Assembly: GCA_041674345.1 (NCBI GenBank)
Contig: JBAYVY010000001.1
Coordinates: 1 to 41,537, forward strand
Direction: 5' to 3'
Length of the DNA: 41,537 nt
Source: JBAYVY01 sp041674345
GTDB lineage: Bacteria > Planctomycetota > Phycisphaerae > Phycisphaerales > Zrk34
Shown: piece after piece, positions 23,602 to 32,002 of the stretch
Layout: every line of letters begins with the position of its first letter
Numbering within the stretch: the first letter of the stretch is position 1
Program-made: the position numbers and the translations under genes
The notes under the pieces: generated by a model
The model's database searches: none
What the model saw: only the letters and a program-made list of their open reading frames with translations
Told to the model about the DNA's origin: nothing

Positions 23602-26070
23602 TCATTTCCCCTCATCGCCCGTCGCCTTTCGCTTCTCGTCGTCTTCCAGCACGGCGCGGGTCGCCGCCGCGAAGGCGTTGATCGTCATGTCTCCGCTGCG
23701 AAGGCCGGCGTTCAATATCGGATCATCGACCTTATGCACCTGCGTGGCCAGCATCGTCAACTGCACCAGCGGGTGAGGGGTCTGCGCCGCGGCGGACAGC
23801 ACGTCGGCCAGTGGTTTGACCACCGTGTCATTCGGCGGGATCAGCGACACGAGGTATGCCTGTTGCACCGGCGAATAACCGGGGAACGCGGCAACCAACG
23901 CCCGCGTGATGTCGTCATCGGGGCGGGGGAAATTCATTTCCCCCGCCGGCTCGGACAGCACGGCGACGAGCATGGCCATCGCACGCATCGCCGCGGCCGG
24001 ATCGGAACTGCCCAGTTCGATGATTTTCTGTTGGACGGCCTGCTGGGTGATCGGCACATTGCGGCGGACCAGATCGCGCAGGAACGCGGTGGAGCCGAGC
24101 ATCCCCGGCGCGAACGCCCCGCCGGAGGCGACGGTCGGATTGAGGATCGCCAGTTCGCCGATCTGCACCCTGGCCCACGGCGAATCGGTCAGCAGCATGC
24201 CCAGGTCCGCGCTGTCCAATCGCACGGGGATCGACAGCGACCGCAACGGCTCGATCCGCAACCGGCGGGACACATCCATCACCATCGGCGACAACGGAGA
24301 CGCCGGCCGCAAATTCACCGACACCGACGGCGAAAGGAACAGCCGCGTCGGTATCGAACCGTCCGGCCCCATCGACAACGGATAAGTGTTGACATTGCGA
24401 AGTTCCAGCACGGCGGTGATTGGCTGACCGAAGTCGTACCGCATCATCGGACAGACCCATCGCACCTGCACGAAGCTCATCGGATCGGCGGCCATCTGTC
24501 GCAGCGCGGGGGGCACGGCGGCGAACACGGCGGCCACCTGCCGCGCCTCGGCCGGAGCGGGCAGGGGCAGGGACATGCGGCGAAGCTGCGCCGCGGCGGT
24601 CATGCCGAATATGTCCGTCGGCGATTGAAGCACGACCTGACGCAGATGTTGGATCGCCCGATCCTTCGCATCGGACTGCGCCAGTTCGGCCATCGCCAGA
24701 CCGAGCGCCGCGCGCGGATCGGCGTCCGCCAGGGGCGTGAGCAGTTGCGTGGCGATGTCGAGTTGGCCGGTGCGCATCGCCAGCCAGCCGCGCATCAGCG
24801 GCAGTTGAAGGTTCGCCGCATCGGGCTGCGTCGCCAGTTTGTCGAGCAGCGCGGCGGTCTGATCGGTGTTCTGATCGCAGAGGAGCTGCGCCCAGACCTG
24901 TGCGACGGCGGGGGCAATGAATTGCCCCCGCCCCAGTTCGGCGTTCAATCGGTCGTCCAGCCGCTTGAACGCGACGGACAGATCGGCGGAGGTTCCGTTG
25001 TTGGCCAGGATCGCCGCCCGCAGCATCAACGAGTCAAGCGGAGGCCAGTCCGGGTTCGCGGGAGGGGGTGCCTTGTCGGACTTCGCTTCCGGGGGCGGGG
25101 GCGATGAATCGCCCCCGCCTTTGGGGGCGGGGACCGGGGGCGGGTCGAGTTGTGCCAGCAGCGATATCGCATCGCTTCCGCGACCGGCCCCCCACAACGC
25201 CAGCGCCCATTCGTGCAGCAGCGAGATCGAGCCGGTGCGACGGTTGGCGGTGTCGATCCGCGCCGCGCCGGCGAACCAATCGGCGGCATCGTTGTATTGC
25301 GCCATCGACATGAGCATCTGCCCGATGGCCGCATGAGCGCGACCGTCGGCCGGGTCGGCCTGGAAGAGCGTCAACATCGCCGCGGCCCGCTCCTGGGCCG
25401 TGCTTTTTTCACTGGCGCTGAGTACCCGCAACGATTCGGCGGCCGCCTGTTTGTTCGTCGAATCCAACTGAAGCGCCATCGTCAGCAGGCGACCGTATTC
25501 GCCGGGCTGCCCCAGTTCGGCCGCGAGAATCGCCGCCCGCAGCGCCACGCGACTGCGCAGCGGAGCGCTGAAATGTTCGGCCGCCGGTCCTTCGGTGATT
25601 TTCAACAGGTACGCCAGTCGCAGATCGGCGGTCTGCATTTTTGCCGTGAGCAGGTCGATCAGCCGCAGTTGTGCCGCGTCGTCGGCCGGCGCCAGCCGCA
25701 TGTATTGTTTGAGCGCGTCGATCTGCGCGTCGCGGTCGTCGCAAAGCGACTGCGCCTCGGCGGTCAGCAGCCATCGCTCGGCGTCCGTGCCGTCCAAAGC
25801 GTTGGCCTGTTCGAGCAACAGGCGCGCCTGCGTGATGCGGGCCGGTTGGGGCTGGGCCTGGTCCGCAGACACCAGCGCCCGCCGCGCCAGCATCGTCAGC
25901 CGGTGCGCCAACATCCGCGACGCGGTGGGATACGACGCGGCGTCCGGCGGGGTTCCTGGAGCATCCGGGGTTCCGGGGGCATCCGGAGGGACGGCCTGTG
26001 CCGGCGCGATGCCCGTCGCCATCGCGATCAGCAGCAGCATTATGAACGCGGTCGATCGATTGGTTTTCAC
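23602..26070 (-). CDS. Large secreted TPR-repeat protein
   Basis: About 822 residues. A signal peptide is evident (MKTNRSTAFIMLLLIAMATG, then IAPAQA). A Pro/Ala/Asp-rich linker follows (PDAPGTPDAPGTPPDA, encoded by CCGGGGG-type repeats). The remainder is helical pairs of TPR type (ARLLLEQANALDGTDAERWL, MRLAPADDAAQLRLIDLLTA, AIGQMLMSMAQYNDAADWF), with a C-terminal beta-rich part (ITAVLELRNVNTYPLSMGPDG). Start is a GTG at 26070 with AAGGG seven bases upstream; an alternative GTG is at 26085. Three copies of the 26-bp palindrome lie inside the gene, in two different reading frames. The function is unknown, perhaps a periplasmic scaffold. Confidence 0.8.
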   Translation of the reverse strand: MKTNRSTAFIMLLLIAMATGIAPAQAVPPDAPGTPDAPGTPPDAASYPTASRMLAHRLTMLARRALVSADQAQPQPARITQARLLLEQANALDGTDAERWLLTAEAQSLCDDRDAQIDALKQYMRLAPADDAAQLRLIDLLTAKMQTADLRLAYLLKITEGPAAEHFSAPLRSRVALRAAILAAELGQPGEYGRLLTMALQLDSTNKQAAAESLRVLSASEKSTAQERAAAMLTLFQADPADGRAHAAIGQMLMSMAQYNDAADWFAGAARIDTANRRTGSISLLHEWALALWGAGRGSDAISLLAQLDPPPVPAPKGGGDSSPPPPEAKSDKAPPPANPDWPPLDSLMLRAAILANNGTSADLSVAFKRLDDRLNAELGRGQFIAPAVAQVWAQLLCDQNTDQTAALLDKLATQPDAANLQLPLMRGWLAMRTGQLDIATQLLTPLADADPRAALGLAMAELAQSDAKDRAIQHLRQVVLQSPTDIFGMTAAAQLRRMSLPLPAPAEARQVAAVFAAVPPALRQMAADPMSFVQVRWVCPMMRYDFGQPITAVLELRNVNTYPLSMGPDGSIPTRLFLSPSVSVNLRPASPLSPMVMDVSRRLRIEPLRSLSIPVRLDSADLGMLLTDSPWARVQIGELAILNPTVASGGAFAPGMLGSTAFLRDLVRRNVPITQQAVQQKIIELGSSDPAAAMRAMAMLVAVLSEPAGEMNFPRPDDDITRALVAAFPGYSPVQQAYLVSLIPPNDTVVKPLADVLSAAAQTPHPLVQLTMLATQVHKVDDPILNAGLRSGDMTINAFAAATRAVLEDDEKRKATGDEGK
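23922..23947. repeat. 26-bp palindrome, copy 3, inside the TPR gene
   Basis: GGCGGGGGAAAT and ATTTCCCCCGCC flank a central TC, giving a 12-bp perfect stem. In the gene frame it encodes PAGEMNFPR, a different frame from copies 2 and 4. Confidence 0.85.
24907..24932. repeat. 26-bp palindrome, copy 4, inside the TPR gene
   Basis: GGCGGGGGCAAT and ATTGCCCCCGCC flank a central GA. In the gene frame it encodes RGQFIAPAV, the same frame and nearly the same peptide as the ispE copy (RGQLIAPAP). Confidence 0.9.
25094..25119. repeat. 26-bp palindrome, copy 5, inside the TPR gene
   Basis: GGCGGGGGCGAT and ATCGCCCCCGCC flank a central GA; directly beside it is a CTTCCGGGGGC unit. In the gene frame it encodes GGGDSSPPPP in a proline/glycine-rich linker between TPR units. 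Confidence 0.9.
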
Positions 26071-26177
26071 TGACAGACCCTTCACTTGGATTGCCCATCC
26101 GCTTCAATAGCCAATCGGCAATCGCAAACCATAAACTCCAGCCCGAAAAGCGGCAACCGCGCGACCGGCGGTTTGAA

Positions 26178-26219
26178 TTGACCTGCCGACGCACTGCGAC
26201 TAGCATAGCTGTTCTAGTC
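26178..26219 (+). promoter_or_regulatory. Sigma-70-type promoter and inverted repeat before the DksA-like gene
   Basis: TTGACC (26178-26183) and TAGCAT (26201-26206) are spaced by 17 bases. GACTAG (26198-26203) and CTAGTC (26214-26219) form an inverted repeat that overlaps the -10 box and start site, so it might be an operator. Confidence 0.6.
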
Positions 26220-26274
26220 GCCGCCGGCTTTTCGGGGGTCCGTAACGAACCTTCCCCGACCCGCGGCCGGCACC

Positions 26275-26889
26275 ATGATGGAGTCAGCACCCGTGGCCAA
26301 AAAGAAGACCACCCCCCAACGCAAAACCACCCGTCGCGCCCCGGCGCCGGCCTCGAAATCCAAGACGCCCGCCCCCCCAAAGCCGGTCGCCAAGGGCACC
26401 AAGGTCGCCAGGAAACCGACCCCCAAGCCCGCCCCCAAGGCCAAGCCCCCGGTCGTCAGCGACAAACCCGTCAAGATCGGCAAGACCAAAATGTCCAAGC
26501 AGGAGTTGCTCCACTATCGCACGCTGCTGTTGGTCAAACGTGCCGAACTGGTCGGCGATATCGACGGCATGGCCGATTCCGCCCTCCGCGGAAAAGATAC
26601 GTCCAATCTCTCCACCATGCCCCTCCATATGGCCGACGTCGGCTCCGACAACTATGACCAGGACCTCATGCTCGGCCTGATGGAATCCGAACGCAAACTC
26701 CTCCGCGAAATCGACGAGGCCCTGAATCGCATCGCCGACGGAACGTTCGGCATCTGCCAGGCCACCGGCAAACCCATCAACAAAGCCCGCCTCGAAGCCA
26801 AGCCCTGGGCCAAATACTGCATCGAAGCCGCCCGCGAATTCGAACGCAACGGCAACGGCAACGGTAATGGCAATGGCAATGGACGGTGA
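26275..26889 (+). CDS. DksA/TraR-family protein with degenerate zinc finger
   Basis: A 204-residue protein. The first 70 residues are Lys/Pro/Ala-rich and highly basic (KKKTTPQRKTTRRAPAPASK). A coiled-coil region follows (KQELLHYRTLLLVKRAELVGD, then LMLGLMESERKLLREIDEAL), then the DksA/TraR zinc-finger region GICQATGKPINKARLEAKPWAKYC. Only two of the usual four cysteines remain (the second of each pair is Thr and Ala), so zinc binding may be lost. DksA binds in the RNA polymerase secondary channel and modulates stable RNA promoters. The C terminus is an (NG)6 run encoded by AACGGC-type hexamers, prone to length change. A sigma-70-like promoter is upstream. Confidence 0.85.
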   Translation: MMESAPVAKKKTTPQRKTTRRAPAPASKSKTPAPPKPVAKGTKVARKPTPKPAPKAKPPVVSDKPVKIGKTKMSKQELLHYRTLLLVKRAELVGDIDGMADSALRGKDTSNLSTMPLHMADVGSDNYDQDLMLGLMESERKLLREIDEALNRIADGTFGICQATGKPINKARLEAKPWAKYCIEAAREFERNGNGNGNGNGNGR

Positions 26890-26904
26890 GGCACATCGCA
26901 ATGC

Positions 26905-27026
26905 CTAATGACGAATGTCGAATGACGAAGGAATGACGAAGGAATGACGAAGGAATGACGAATGTCGAATGACGAATGTCCAAACGCGGAGTTCTCATTG
27001 TTTCGTCATTCGTCATTCGTCATTCT
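26905..27026. repeat. GAATGACGAA-word repeat (copy 4), with a tandem run
   Basis: Arm one (26906-26980) contains four GAATGACGAAG words in direct tandem plus GAATGTC words; arm two (27002-27026) is the short reverse CGTCATTCGTCATTCGTCATTC. The array of this copy is longer and more regular than in the others, as if still expanding. It lies between the DksA-like gene and lspA. Confidence 0.85.
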
Positions 27027-27072
27027 TACTCCGCCGATCGGCAATCCCGGACGATCCCGGTAAGACGCCCTC

Positions 27073-27651
27073 ATGCCTCAATCCCCCCCCACCCCCGACT
27101 CCCCCGACTCACCCGGCTCCCCGCCCCTCTACCGCTTTCCCCGGCGCATCATTTTGCTCCTCGCCCTCGCCGCCGCTCTCCTCGCCGGCGACCTGTTCCT
27201 TAAACAGTGGGCCTTCGCCAACGTCCGCGATATCCGCACCGTCATTCCCAACGTCCTTGATCTCCGTCTGACCCTGAACCGGGGAGCCGTGTTCGGCATC
27301 GGACAGGGCTACGTCTTCGTCTTCGTCATCATCACCTTCATCGCCGTCGCCCTCATCGGCTACGCCCTGCTCGCCAGTCGCCGCCGGCAATCGGTCTTCC
27401 AACTCGCCCTCATGCTCGTCCTCGCCGGCGCGCTGGGCAATCTCCACGACCGCATCATGCTCCATGAGCATGCCGTCCGCGACATGCTCCTCATCTTCCC
27501 CAACTCCCACCTCCCGTTCGGCTGGCACTGGCCCGGCGGACGCACCGAACTCTACCCCTGGATTTTCAACCTCGCCGACGTCTATCTCAACATCGGCATC
27601 GGAACGCTGATCGTCAGATCACTGTTCTTCGCCGGAAGACAGAGGGATTAG
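27073..27651 (+). CDS. lspA: Lipoprotein signal peptidase (signal peptidase II)
   Basis: A 192-residue membrane aspartic protease that cleaves prolipoprotein signal peptides. The N terminus is a Pro/Ser/Asp-rich extension (SPPTPDSPDSPGSPP) of about 20 residues before the first helix (RIILLLALAAALLAGDLFL). Catalytic aspartates are in GNLHDRIM and FNLADVYLNIG, and LTLNRGAVFGIG is conserved. Four membrane helices are seen. It probably serves the lipoproteins in this window (12636 gene and the cytochrome at 31999). It follows the DksA-like gene after a word repeat. Confidence 0.92.
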   Translation: MPQSPPTPDSPDSPGSPPLYRFPRRIILLLALAAALLAGDLFLKQWAFANVRDIRTVIPNVLDLRLTLNRGAVFGIGQGYVFVFVIITFIAVALIGYALLASRRRQSVFQLALMLVLAGALGNLHDRIMLHEHAVRDMLLIFPNSHLPFGWHWPGGRTELYPWIFNLADVYLNIGIGTLIVRSLFFAGRQRD

Positions 27652-27747
27652 GGCGAGGGGCGAGGGACTGGGGACGAGGGATCGGCGCATCTTCTTCTTC
27701 CCCAGCCCCCAGCCCCCAGCCCCTACAGCCCCTAATCCCTAACCCCT
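27651..27747. repeat. GGGCGAGGGAC / CCCCAGCCCC-word repeat
   Basis: GGGCGAGGGGCGAGGGA, CTGGGGACGAGGGA words oppose CCCCAGCCCCCAGCCCC, TAATCCCTAACCCCTC. The arms are low-complexity but in inverted orientation. It lies between lspA and uvrC. Confidence 0.6.
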
Positions 27748-27780
27748 CTTCCCTCCTTCCCCTCCCCCTATAATTCCCTC

Positions 27781-29157
27781 ATGCCCCCCTTCCCCGAACG
27801 CCTCCAGCAACTGGCCGCCAAGGCGCACGCCCTGCCCAAAGTGCCCGGCGTCTATCTGATGAAAGACGACCGCGGCATCGTCCTCTACGTCGGCAAAGCA
27901 CTCGTCCTCCCCAGCCGCGTCTCATCCTACTTCCAACCGTCCACCTACTTCGCAACCAACACTTCCGCGGGCGGTGCGCTCGGCCCCAAAAAGCAGCCGA
28001 TGCTCGACCTCATCGCCGACTTCGACATCATCCCCTGCGACGGTGAATGGGAAGCGCTCCTCACCGAAAACCGTCTCATCAAAGACCTCCATCCCCGCTT
28101 CAACGCCCGCCTCACCGACGACAAAACCTTCCCCTACCTCGTCATCACCACCCGCGAAGATTTTCCCGGCATCTACATCACACGCGATCTGTCCGATGAA
28201 AACTTCCGGGGGCGGGGACGGGGCGCCAAAATCCTTGGCCCGTTCACCAGCGTGTATGCCCTGCGTCATTCCATCAATCTCCTTCAAAAAGTTTTTCGCT
28301 TCCGTACCTGTGAATTGGAAATCGACGCCGACGATCCGAAACTGCGATTCTTCCGCCCCTGCATTCTTCACGCCATCAAACGATGCTCCGCCCCCTGCGC
28401 CGCCCGCATCGACAAAGCCGCCTACCGCGCCGACATCGACCGTTTCATACGGTTCATCGAATCCAAACGATCCGTCATGCTTCGTCAGATGCGGGATGAG
28501 ATGGCCGACGCCTCGAAGCAACTTCAATTTGAAAAAGCAGCCGCGTTGCGCGATCAGATTCACGCCATCGAACAACTGGATCAGCGGGGCAAACGCTCGG
28601 CCAACTGGCAACCCGAAACCGAAGCCGCCTACGTGGACCCCCGCAAGGGTTTGGCCGCGATAGCGAAAGCGCTCGGCGTGGATCGCCAGCTCCGTTCCAT
28701 CGAATGTTTCGACATCGCCCATTTGCAGGGCGAGCAGACCGTCGCCTCGAAAGTCTGCTTCATGGACGGCCGGCCCATGAAAAACGCCTACCGACGCTAT
28801 CGCATCACCACCGCCGCCAACGATGATTTCGCCTCCATGCGCGAAGCCGTCAGCCGCGCTTATCGTGACGCCGGCGCCGGCACCGGCGTGTACCCCGACC
28901 TGATCCTCATCGACGGCGGCCCCGCGCAGCTCTCCGCCGCGATCCAATCCATCGCAGACTATGCCCATCAACCCCCGCTCATCATTGCCCTGGCCAAAAA
29001 AAAAGAAGAAATCCACCGCCCCGGCGACCCGATCCCCCTGAAACTTTCCCGCCACAACCTCGGCCTCAAACTCATCCAGTCCGTCCGTGACGAAGCCCAC
29101 CGCTTCGCCCAACACTACCACCACCTGTTACGCAAAAAGAAAACCCTCGATCAATAA
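27781..29157 (+). CDS. uvrC: UvrC-like excinuclease subunit lacking the HhH domain
   Basis: A 458-residue protein of nucleotide excision repair. The GIY-YIG nuclease domain is at about residues 20-105 (GVYLMKDDRGIVLYVGKALV), a UVR domain at about 235-270 (MADASKQLQFEKAAALRDQI), and the RNase H-like 5' nuclease domain at about 300-450 (ECFDIAHLQGEQTVAS, DLILIDGGPAQLSAA, SVRDEAHRFA). The usual tandem HhH domain (last 60 or so residues) is missing: the protein ends RKKKTLDQ. A RGRGRG stretch at about 144 is encoded by CCGGGGGCGGGG and may be another repeat-derived insertion. 3' and 5' incision catalysis looks intact, but DNA binding at the 5' side may be weaker. Confidence 0.88.
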   Translation: MPPFPERLQQLAAKAHALPKVPGVYLMKDDRGIVLYVGKALVLPSRVSSYFQPSTYFATNTSAGGALGPKKQPMLDLIADFDIIPCDGEWEALLTENRLIKDLHPRFNARLTDDKTFPYLVITTREDFPGIYITRDLSDENFRGRGRGAKILGPFTSVYALRHSINLLQKVFRFRTCELEIDADDPKLRFFRPCILHAIKRCSAPCAARIDKAAYRADIDRFIRFIESKRSVMLRQMRDEMADASKQLQFEKAAALRDQIHAIEQLDQRGKRSANWQPETEAAYVDPRKGLAAIAKALGVDRQLRSIECFDIAHLQGEQTVASKVCFMDGRPMKNAYRRYRITTAANDDFASMREAVSRAYRDAGAGTGVYPDLILIDGGPAQLSAAIQSIADYAHQPPLIIALAKKKEEIHRPGDPIPLKLSRHNLGLKLIQSVRDEAHRFAQHYHHLLRKKKTLDQ

Positions 29158-29425
29158 CCCCAAGCCACCGGGATGCGCGATGTGAAGACGCCGGATCGAC
29201 CGAAGACGATTGTTTCAGGAAGGACAAGCCCCCCAGGACCGCCCCCCCGCCAACGAACACAGGGACGCCCCTTGAGAAGCAACCCCCCGCCGCGTCTAGG
29301 GGGGACACGCCTTGACTTCTCGCTTCATATAGGTGCAGCCCGCGACGGATGATTGTAATTTTTTATCCTGTTATTCGCGATTTCATGTCACGTGTGCTTG
29401 TGCCGCGATGACGGGCGGCGTCGCA
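29158..29425. other. Gene-free region between convergent genes
   Basis: No gene is seen. A CCCCCC (29283-29288) / GGGGGG (29299-29304) pair forms a hairpin that may end uvrC transcription, without a T-run. The A/T-rich part near 29350 has no recognisable signal. Confidence 0.4.
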
Positions 29426-29460
29426 ATAAAAGACGCCGAACCTTGGAGGGCTTCGGCGTC
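29426..29460 (-). terminator. Intrinsic terminator of the cytochrome operon
   Basis: On the minus strand GACGCCGAA (29460-29452) pairs with TTCGGCGTC (29440-29432), 9 bp, followed by TTTTATT. It lies 47 bases after the last gene of the operon. Confidence 0.85.
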
Positions 29461-29507
29461 AATTGCCCCGCTATCGAACGGGGCAGGTCTGGCGTGAAAT
29501 GAAAATG

Positions 29508-30506
29508 TTACGGCTGCGCGGGGGCGGGAACCGCCAGCGTCCGGCCCGACACGCTGGTCTCGAACGCCAGGCGAAACGACTCGGCCGCGTGTTCCCAATC
29601 CTTGTCGTGCTGATACACCAGCCCCAGCGCGTAATGCACCTCAGCCGGTTCGGGGTTCAGCGCCAGCGCTTCGCTCAATAACTGTTTCGCGTCGCCCCAC
29701 TGACTCAACGCGACCATCGCCCGGCCCTTCAATGCATTGACGCGCCAACCCGCCACTGTTTTTTCGTCCACGTTTCGCAGTGTTTTCATCGCTTCCGCCG
29801 GCCGGCCGACGGCGATGTCCAGCCGCGCCATCGCCAACAGCAGCAATGCGGATCGGGGTTCTTTCTCCAGCCCCTTGGTGATCTCGGTACGGGCTTCGCC
29901 GTAATCGCCTTTCTCCATCAATCGCTGCGCCAGTTGGAGGTGGCGATTGGCGATGTCGCCGTCGGTGCTGCCGACGACGCCGCGGTCGGCCAGTCGTTGT
30001 CTGAGCGTCGCCTCGTCGATTTTGCCGGATGCGAAGTCGATGTAAGCCGCCATGTCTTTGCTGTACGACGCGGGACATCCGCCGATGTGCGCGATGAGTT
30101 TGCCGTCACCGGCGATCACCAGCGTGGTCGGCCAGACGCGCACAAGCATCCGACCCGACGCGTCGTATTTCGGATCGACGACCATCGGCAGCGTCCACCG
30201 GGTCTGTTCAACCAGCGTCGGTGCGAACGCCCCCGCCTGTTCGCCGCTGATGATCGCGGCGATCCGCGCATCGCTCCGACCGGCCAGTACCTGTTGCGCG
30301 TAACCCATCGCGTGTTTGCTGTGGTCCTGGTCGGCCATGACGAACAACAGCACCGTGACGCGACCGGCGAGGGGCACGGCGAACGGTTGGCCGGTGGTAT
30401 CCTGCGCGGCCCAGGTGATCGTTTTCGGCGCAAGTTCCTGCGCGATGAGCGAGCATGTCAGGCCGAGCGTCAGCAGCATGGATGCGAGAAATGTACGGCA
30501 AATCAT
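29508..30506 (-). CDS. Secreted thioredoxin-fold plus TPR protein
   Basis: 332 residues. A signal peptide (MICRTFLASMLLTLGLTCSLIAQ in two parts) is followed by a thioredoxin/AhpC-like domain at about 30-165 (VTVLLFVMADQDHSKHAMGYA, MVVDPKYDASGRMLVRVWPTTLVIAGDGKLI). The CXXC redox pair is absent (ADQDHSKH at that place), so it cannot act as a classical reductase. Then TPR units (about 195-320; YGEARTEITKGLEKEPRSALL, PEPAEVHYALGLVYQHDKDWEHAAESF). Its start overlaps the preceding cytochrome stop (ATGA). Its position at the end of the cytochrome operon suggests a periplasmic role in assembly or interaction of the cytochromes; that is inference. Confidence 0.75.
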   Translation of the reverse strand: MICRTFLASMLLTLGLTCSLIAQELAPKTITWAAQDTTGQPFAVPLAGRVTVLLFVMADQDHSKHAMGYAQQVLAGRSDARIAAIISGEQAGAFAPTLVEQTRWTLPMVVDPKYDASGRMLVRVWPTTLVIAGDGKLIAHIGGCPASYSKDMAAYIDFASGKIDEATLRQRLADRGVVGSTDGDIANRHLQLAQRLMEKGDYGEARTEITKGLEKEPRSALLLLAMARLDIAVGRPAEAMKTLRNVDEKTVAGWRVNALKGRAMVALSQWGDAKQLLSEALALNPEPAEVHYALGLVYQHDKDWEHAAESFRLAFETSVSGRTLAVPAPAQP

Positions 30507-32002
30507 GGCTTGGGTACCTCCGTGGAAGAAGGAGCGGGCGCTGGGGCGGCAGCCGCATCTGGTTTCGTTTCGCGGGCCGGGGCTGATTCCGGGGGCGGGG
30601 GGGCGTTGTAATCAACGGGGTGATCGCGGTCGTAATTCAGCGGCTTGTGGCAGCCGGGCGAGCAGCTTCCGCCGGTCTTGACGGGCGTGTAGCTGATCGG
30701 CAGCGTCCAATTGCCGTAAGGCACCGATTCGCGGATGTGCATCGACTGCGTGCTGGCGTGGGTACTGTGACAAGCGCGGCAGGTTCGGCCCCGTGATTCC
30801 TTCTCAACATGCACATAATGAAGGTTCCGCGAGCCGTTGCGGAAACCGGTGAGTGAACGGGTGTCTTTTTGCGTCGCCAGGTCTTTGCTGTGACAGGTGA
30901 AGCACAGGCCGTAGTCATCGACCTTGAACGATGCGTAGAACTGTTCGGGGTAGGGCTTGGCCAGCAGGCGTGACACGTCCGAGCCGTGGACGTTGTGACA
31001 TCCGCCGCAACCGCCTTCTTTCAACGGGCCGTGCAGGTACATGCCCGGCTGGGTGATCTCCGCCGCCGAATGCACGACTTTGCCGCCGGACTGCGTGATG
31101 TCCTTGTCGTGGCACTTCATGCAAATGGTGATCGGCTGATCTTTCAGCAGTTTCGACAGGTTGCCGCCGTGCGCCGTGTGACAGTTGACGCAGGCCCGCC
31201 CCTCGGTCACGGCCGAGTGCTTGTATTTCGCATCGAACGCGGCTTTGCCGATGTCCTTGTGGCAACGGGTGCAAAGCTGAAGCGGTGCCGCCTTCAACAC
31301 CGGCGCGTTGTCGCCGGCGTGCGGATCGTGGCATTGGATGCAGTCGCCGTCCGTCACCGGCTTGTGCGCGAATTGAACATGCTTGAGCTGGTCGCCCATT
31401 TCCGTGTGGCAGGTGAGACACAACTGGTTCGCGGGTTTGACCAGCAGGTGATCGTTGGCCGACAGATGCGGCTGGTGGCACGCGCCGCATGCGCCGGCGG
31501 CCACCGGACCGTGTATCGACTTGTGATCTTTGGTCATGTCCTGGTGGCACGTCTTGCAAAGATCGCCCATCGACTTGGCGCGAAGCAGATTCCGGTCGAA
31601 CCCGCCGTGCGGGTCGTGGCAACTCTGACACTGCCCGGCGGCCAGCGGCTTATGCACGACCTTCGCCCCGGAGGTATCCATCTGATGACAGAACGCGCAA
31701 AGTTTGTCGGGGCTGCGCAACAGCGTGAACTTGTGCGTCTTGGCGTCGGTGAGCGTGTGGCAGGCGTCGCAGGCGTTGACGTTCACCGGGCCGTGTACCT
31801 GCGGATGTTTTTTCACACCCGCGTGGCAATCGGCGGTGACGCAGTCCTTCATGGCCACCACGGTGGTCGGTTTTGTCACGGCGGATGCGATGGGAACTGC
31901 GGGAACCGCGGGTCGGGCGGCGGGCGCGGCATCGCCGGCGAACGCCGGCGATCCGATCGCCGCGAGCATCGCAATGGACAGCAACATCACATATCGTTTC
32001 AT
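30503..32002 (-). CDS. Multihaem c-type cytochrome (13 CXXCH, secreted)
   Basis: 499 residues with signal peptide MKRYVMLLSIAMLAAIGSPAFA. There are 13 CXXCH haem sites (CDACH, CAFCH, CQSCH, CKTCH, CGACH, CLTCH, CIQCH, CTRCH, CVNCH, CMKCH, CGGCH, CFTCH, CRACH), plus a CX4CH site (CVTADCH) and a CX3CH site (CSPGCH). The pattern of paired CXXCH units is the doubled-CXXCH family. The C-terminal tail is Pro/Ala-rich (APPPPESAPARETKP). It is paralogous to the next gene upstream in the operon: both have LTGFRNG, NLHYVHV and GGSCSPGCH at the same places. Probably periplasmic. ATGA overlaps at both ends show tight coupling. Confidence 0.88.
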   Translation of the reverse strand: MKRYVMLLSIAMLAAIGSPAFAGDAAPAARPAVPAVPIASAVTKPTTVVAMKDCVTADCHAGVKKHPQVHGPVNVNACDACHTLTDAKTHKFTLLRSPDKLCAFCHQMDTSGAKVVHKPLAAGQCQSCHDPHGGFDRNLLRAKSMGDLCKTCHQDMTKDHKSIHGPVAAGACGACHQPHLSANDHLLVKPANQLCLTCHTEMGDQLKHVQFAHKPVTDGDCIQCHDPHAGDNAPVLKAAPLQLCTRCHKDIGKAAFDAKYKHSAVTEGRACVNCHTAHGGNLSKLLKDQPITICMKCHDKDITQSGGKVVHSAAEITQPGMYLHGPLKEGGCGGCHNVHGSDVSRLLAKPYPEQFYASFKVDDYGLCFTCHSKDLATQKDTRSLTGFRNGSRNLHYVHVEKESRGRTCRACHSTHASTQSMHIRESVPYGNWTLPISYTPVKTGGSCSPGCHKPLNYDRDHPVDYNAPPPPESAPARETKPDAAAAPAPAPSSTEVPKP

